From: Chlamydiota bacterium | GTDB lineage: Bacteria > Chlamydiota > Chlamydiia > Chlamydiales > SLFE01 | NCBI GenBank assembly: GCA_011065065.1 | Contig: JAAKFL010000079.1 | Location: 1-8,586, forward strand | DNA length: 8,586 bases | Reading direction: 5' to 3' | Shown: piece by piece, positions 6,801-8,586 of the stretch | How positions within the stretch are numbered: the stretch's first letter is position 1 | How the letters are laid out: every line of letters begins with the position of its first letter | The notes under the pieces: model-generated | Told to the model about the DNA's origin: nothing | Seen by the model: the letters and a program-made list of their open reading frames with translations, nothing else | Databases searched by the model: none | Translations under genes and position numbers: made by a program

Positions 6801-8379
6801 CAGCTATCAATATGATTCTGTCGATAACATGCTCTCCCAAAACCAAAAGAGCTATCAAATCAATGAACTCAATCAAGTCACCCATTTTGATGGTGCCGAC
6901 TATCAGTATGACAAAAACGGGAACCTCATTTCTAAAAACAATCACGGAAAACTCACCACCTTTGAATACGATGCATTAGACAGACTTGTTTCTGTGAAGA
7001 CTGACAAAAAAACTGTTAACTACACCTACGATGCCTTCCACCGACGTATAAGCAAACAGATTGTCAATGAAGCCCCCATTTATTATCTCCTGGACGGCGA
7101 CAATGAAATCGGAACCACTGATGTTTCAGGAAATCTGAAAGAATTTCGACTCTTAGGTTTGGGGCACGGCGCGGAAATAGGCGCAGCCATTTTATTAGAA
7201 ATTGAAGGAAAAATATACGCTCCCATTCATGACCATCGAGGCTCTGTGGTCACAATCGTAGATATTGAAACCCAAAAACCCGTCGAAATTTATCGTTACA
7301 GCGCTTTTGGTTCAGAAGAGATCTTTGATGAAAAAGGACAAGCCATAGAGAAGTCTCTCAATCCTTGGCGCTTCTCGAGCAAACGTTACGAAGAAGAATC
7401 GCAACTCATTCATTATGGAAAAAGAGAATACGACCCGCAACTTTGTCGATGGACATCACAAGATCCGCTAGGTTTCTTTGACGGGGTCAACCGTTATGCA
7501 TTTGTCGGGAATAATCCCTTGCAAATGGTCGACCTCCATGGCCTTTTTTCTATCAGTTACCTGTGGGAAGGCATTCATTCTGCTGTCATGTACATCAATA
7601 AGAAAGTTTGCGAGCGATGGACACACTGTGCTGAAACTTACCAGATCGTGGACACCACCTATCAATTAGCTAACGAGATCGGCAATCACTTCATTGGTCC
7701 CAATTACATGATCTTTTCTGGATTTCACACATCCGAATCTCATACCGGAGTTTATGGTGGAGGTTTTGAACCTCACGAAAAATATCGGATCACCTTTGTG
7801 AATGGAATTCTCACCACAAAAGAGCACCTCAATGGTAACCTGCAGATCATTTCTGAATCCCATGGAGGCTGTAATGTTCACTACTGTTACGTCGGCACGA
7901 ATGGATGGACGAATGACCTGATTCGCAGTCTTTTCACGAAAATCGGGGTCATCAATCCTGAAACGAAAGAATTGGCAAAGATCTGGCGGCGGCTTATCAA
8001 TGACATGGGGGGAGTCAATAGCGGGGGCATCATCTTCCATTATGCTCACAGTCTTGGAGGCACCGAAACCCTTCTCGCCAAATATCTTGTAACGCCTGAG
8101 GAATTGAAGATGATCCGAGTCATTACCATGGGATCGCCAACATTGATTCCAGACGATGGATTCCACAGTGTGGTCAATATCATTAGTTGTCGAGATATTA
8201 TCGCCATTTTTGACCCTATAAGATTTATCTATGCCATGATGTATGATACCAACAGCTTCTTTGTAGGATCTCTCTGGGATGGATGGCCGGTAGTGGACCA
8301 CCCATTTTACTGCTATTGGACCTATTTACAGGCACATTTTTGGGAGGAGTTCGAGGATCTTCTGGACGACATGCTTTAA
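3808..8379 (+). CDS. Secreted Rhs/YD-repeat protein with C-terminal lipase-like (alpha/beta hydrolase) domain
   Basis: This protein has 1523 residues. Order of parts: a Sec-type signal peptide (1-20, FRSLFLLLFVFAYFF core, possible cut after LSG); an Rhs N-terminal domain of DUF6531 type (about 29-100, with DVITG at 32-36 and PGPMPF at 48-53); at least 25 YD repeats (about 158-1075; for example YEYDECGR, YRYDILGR, YTYDAFHRR), interrupted by a charged Lys/Glu-rich stretch near 650-690; the Rhs-associated core (about 1139-1246, with PIHDHRGS, YRYSAFG, DPLGFFDGVN at 1219-1228 and DLHGL at 1242-1246); and a C-terminal domain (1247-1523). YD repeats of this family form a hollow beta-shell that encloses the C-terminal payload. 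The payload here has AHSLGG at 1413-1418, a nucleophile elbow of A-x-S-x-G type (S1415), with D1463 (VVNIISCRD) and H1498 (VVDHPF) as plausible partners, and SHGG at 1351-1354. A lipase or esterase effector acting on a host or competitor is inferred, not shown. No PAAR/VgrG gene or immunity gene is present in the window. Confidence 0.9.
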   Translation: MFRSLFLLLFVFAYFFELSGESTPQISENSVDVITGMYVESNQDIMVPGPMPFVVKREFGSDGYHLAEGWSWKIEATTDINPYDSNRLHLVPKLSDDQQLLRIQAQGARNNQILSWIRFHRLSRELELTTHDGQLWKLEFDGNQLKKVTAPGHESISYDYEGHQISRRETSQGHYLVNEFYQLGVNEVGSEVVEITDPQDPRIGKVKLQKSIISKDSDPLVIARYFYRDNKTEVIDVRGARKVYRYQDDHITEVDTFDEKEWIRKEQFSWDDKLLSSQSVFDGSGQLIKETTYEYDECGRKMKDTLSGNLRSQGYESYSHYKEFLEDGNLAKEWEDNGRYVEYQYDPESKLVKLAESGSSGEIFYRTEFEYDDLGILISTSQYDLKKDRVKDTLITPSDDPHSAGLPMMIEEVSWDEDSEEKLQKTILNSFTMRGKVREQTIIDNDSQNKRVVRKEFDDFGREIYACDSSGDESLTVYHPQLSSVTRTNLTTKEITESHYNFQKRVTHRKVSKNDGTVLEQTNQYDDKGNLVVSQDVLGNETTYRYDILGRLIEKRDPKVLDSDENEYHPINLYQYDSLNQLISHTDPNGAVTKFSYTVRGKPYRILYADQSTDEFDYNLDGTLRSHKARDGLTIHYERDCYGRITDTYINEKKEVKPSKTKHVSKPIPQDESVEIEEHLEYTHINERGQRALQKFLVQEDGTTVISTFDALGRIEKMELLNPMGSLVSKKVCRYDGAGQLTVQRDFVIENGNICGEIETRWKYEPGGQIEEKIEFSNTSSPRTIRYIYNSQRRLEKVIKADGTELNYQYHFSGDLYRLTSSDLKVNYEYLYDDQHNVVQVIDHSTSHTVYREYDENNQIVREVLGNGLELINTYDDHGRRNSLVLPDGSGALYNYDEDHLRAVHRTDISGQIQYTHKYNRYDEDFLVESQMIGNLGKIKIQRDKNHQITSINTHYWSQKSLFSHQKISHITTYDQKGTTKNSTSINDLGQLTQDGNDSYQYDSVDNMLSQNQKSYQINELNQVTHFDGADYQYDKNGNLISKNNHGKLTTFEYDALDRLVSVKTDKKTVNYTYDAFHRRISKQIVNEAPIYYLLDGDNEIGTTDVSGNLKEFRLLGLGHGAEIGAAILLEIEGKIYAPIHDHRGSVVTIVDIETQKPVEIYRYSAFGSEEIFDEKGQAIEKSLNPWRFSSKRYEEESQLIHYGKREYDPQLCRWTSQDPLGFFDGVNRYAFVGNNPLQMVDLHGLFSISYLWEGIHSAVMYINKKVCERWTHCAETYQIVDTTYQLANEIGNHFIGPNYMIFSGFHTSESHTGVYGGGFEPHEKYRITFVNGILTTKEHLNGNLQIISESHGGCNVHYCYVGTNGWTNDLIRSLFTKIGVINPETKELAKIWRRLINDMGGVNSGGIIFHYAHSLGGTETLLAKYLVTPEELKMIRVITMGSPTLIPDDGFHSVVNIISCRDIIAIFDPIRFIYAMMYDTNSFFVGSLWDGWPVVDHPFYCYWTYLQAHFWEEFEDLLDDML

Positions 8380-8405
8380 TTTTAAGTATCTTAGAAAATT
8401 TTTAA

Positions 8406-8480
8406 CGCAAAGAAGCAAAGACACAAAGACGCAAAGATTAATATATAATAATTTCTTTGCGCCTTTGTGTCTTTGCTTCT
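8406..8480. repeat. Long palindrome built of CGCAAAGA-type 8-bp tandem units
   Basis: Four tandem 8-bp units with the pattern [CA][GA]CAAAGA run over 8406-8437. Arms 8411-8437 and 8454-8480 are reverse complements at 26 of 27 positions (the only mismatch is A8429 against C8462), separated by a 16-base AT-only loop. The element starts 26 bp after the rhs stop. A transcript would fold into a strong hairpin, so it may protect the mRNA 3' end or help end transcription, but no T-run follows, so it is not a standard intrinsic terminator. CGCAAAG-type intergenic repeats are known from many environmental genomes (recollection). Confidence 0.85.
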
Positions 8481-8527
8481 CCTAAATAACAAAATTACAA
8501 GTTACTTATTGTAAACTATTTAAAAAC

Positions 8528-8586
8528 ATCCTGTCCATCCTAACTATCCTTTTATCCTGTTTCCCTAGCACAGGATAACAGGATAA
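8528..8586. repeat. ATCCTGT/ACAGGAT heptamer cluster downstream of the rhs gene
   Basis: ATCCTGT at 8528-8534, ATCCTAA at 8537-8543, ATCCTTT at 8546-8552 and ATCCTGT at 8554-8560 follow one another with an 8-9 bp period. They are followed by inverted copies ACAGGAT at 8570-8576 and 8578-8584. TTATCCTGT (8552-8560) and ACAGGATAA (8570-8578) form a 9-bp hairpin stem with a nine-base loop. The cluster may continue past the right edge. The same heptamer family occurs upstream of the rhs gene at 3651-3685. Confidence 0.75.

Noticed and set aside
4279..7100. YD repeats considered as DNA-level tandem repeats
   Set aside because: The repetition is in protein pattern only; the nucleotide sequences of the units are strongly diverged and spaced irregularly.
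7666..8301. A 211-codon open frame on the minus strand, antisense to the rhs 3' part
   Set aside because: It is fully opposite a clearly coding region, has no Shine-Dalgarno or recognisable domain, and its length follows from the codon pattern of the sense gene.
8411..8480. Palindrome read as an intrinsic terminator
   Set aside because: The stem is long and AT-rich in its base steps, the loop is 16 bases, and no T-run follows either arm. It fits a repeat element better, though it could still shape the transcript end.
8495..8514. TTACAA/TTGTAA inverted repeat
   Set aside because: A 6-bp A+T-rich stem with an eight-base gap in AT-rich DNA is expected by chance and has no accompanying signal.

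Overview
The window (8586 bp, moderate GC, estimated by eye in the low-to-mid 40s percent) holds four protein genes in two divergent groups, plus short repeat elements around the last gene. No RNA genes, transposases or CRISPR arrays were seen. The best guess for the source is an environmental Chlamydiota bacterium (Parachlamydiales type) or a near relative in the PVC group. The grounds are the PrmA variant with FGDLSHP in place of the usual FGTGTHP, and an Rhs protein whose C-terminal hydrolase-like domain reminds me of chlamydial proteins. That assignment rests on recollection of family features and is only moderately likely.

Left half, minus strand (3587 down to 1): a compact operon trkA - trkH - prmA-like. 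trkA encodes the cytosolic nucleotide-binding gating subunit and trkH the membrane pore of a Trk/Ktr-type potassium uptake system. The prmA-like gene encodes a putative ribosomal protein L11 methyltransferase and runs off the left edge. The genes are 2 to 4 bp apart, which suggests translational coupling. A good sigma70-like promoter (TTGATA, 17 bp, TACAAT) and a Shine-Dalgarno sequence lie just upstream of trkA and imply a very short leader.

Middle (3588-3807): a 220-bp divergent intergenic region. It holds the trkA promoter, a cluster of ACAGGAT repeats, and a very AT-rich leader (about 22% GC over 3701-3800) with a small dyad and a Shine-Dalgarno sequence for the rightward gene.

Right half, plus strand (3808-8379): one large gene for a 1523-residue Rhs/YD-repeat protein. 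It has a Sec-type signal peptide, an N-terminal Rhs-type leader domain, some 25 or more YD repeats, an Rhs-associated core that ends near residue 1246, and a C-terminal domain of 277 residues. That C-terminal domain carries an AHSLGG nucleophile-elbow motif and plausible Asp and His partners, so the protein may deliver a lipase/esterase-like alpha/beta hydrolase. No immunity gene follows in the 207 bp that remain.

Right edge (8380-8586): a 27-bp near-perfect palindrome built from 8-bp tandem units (consensus CGCAAAGA), followed by a cluster of ATCCTGT/ACAGGAT heptamers. The same heptamer occurs just upstream of the rhs gene, so the gene is bracketed by one repeat family. This suggests that it sits as a cassette next to the housekeeping trk-prmA operon.
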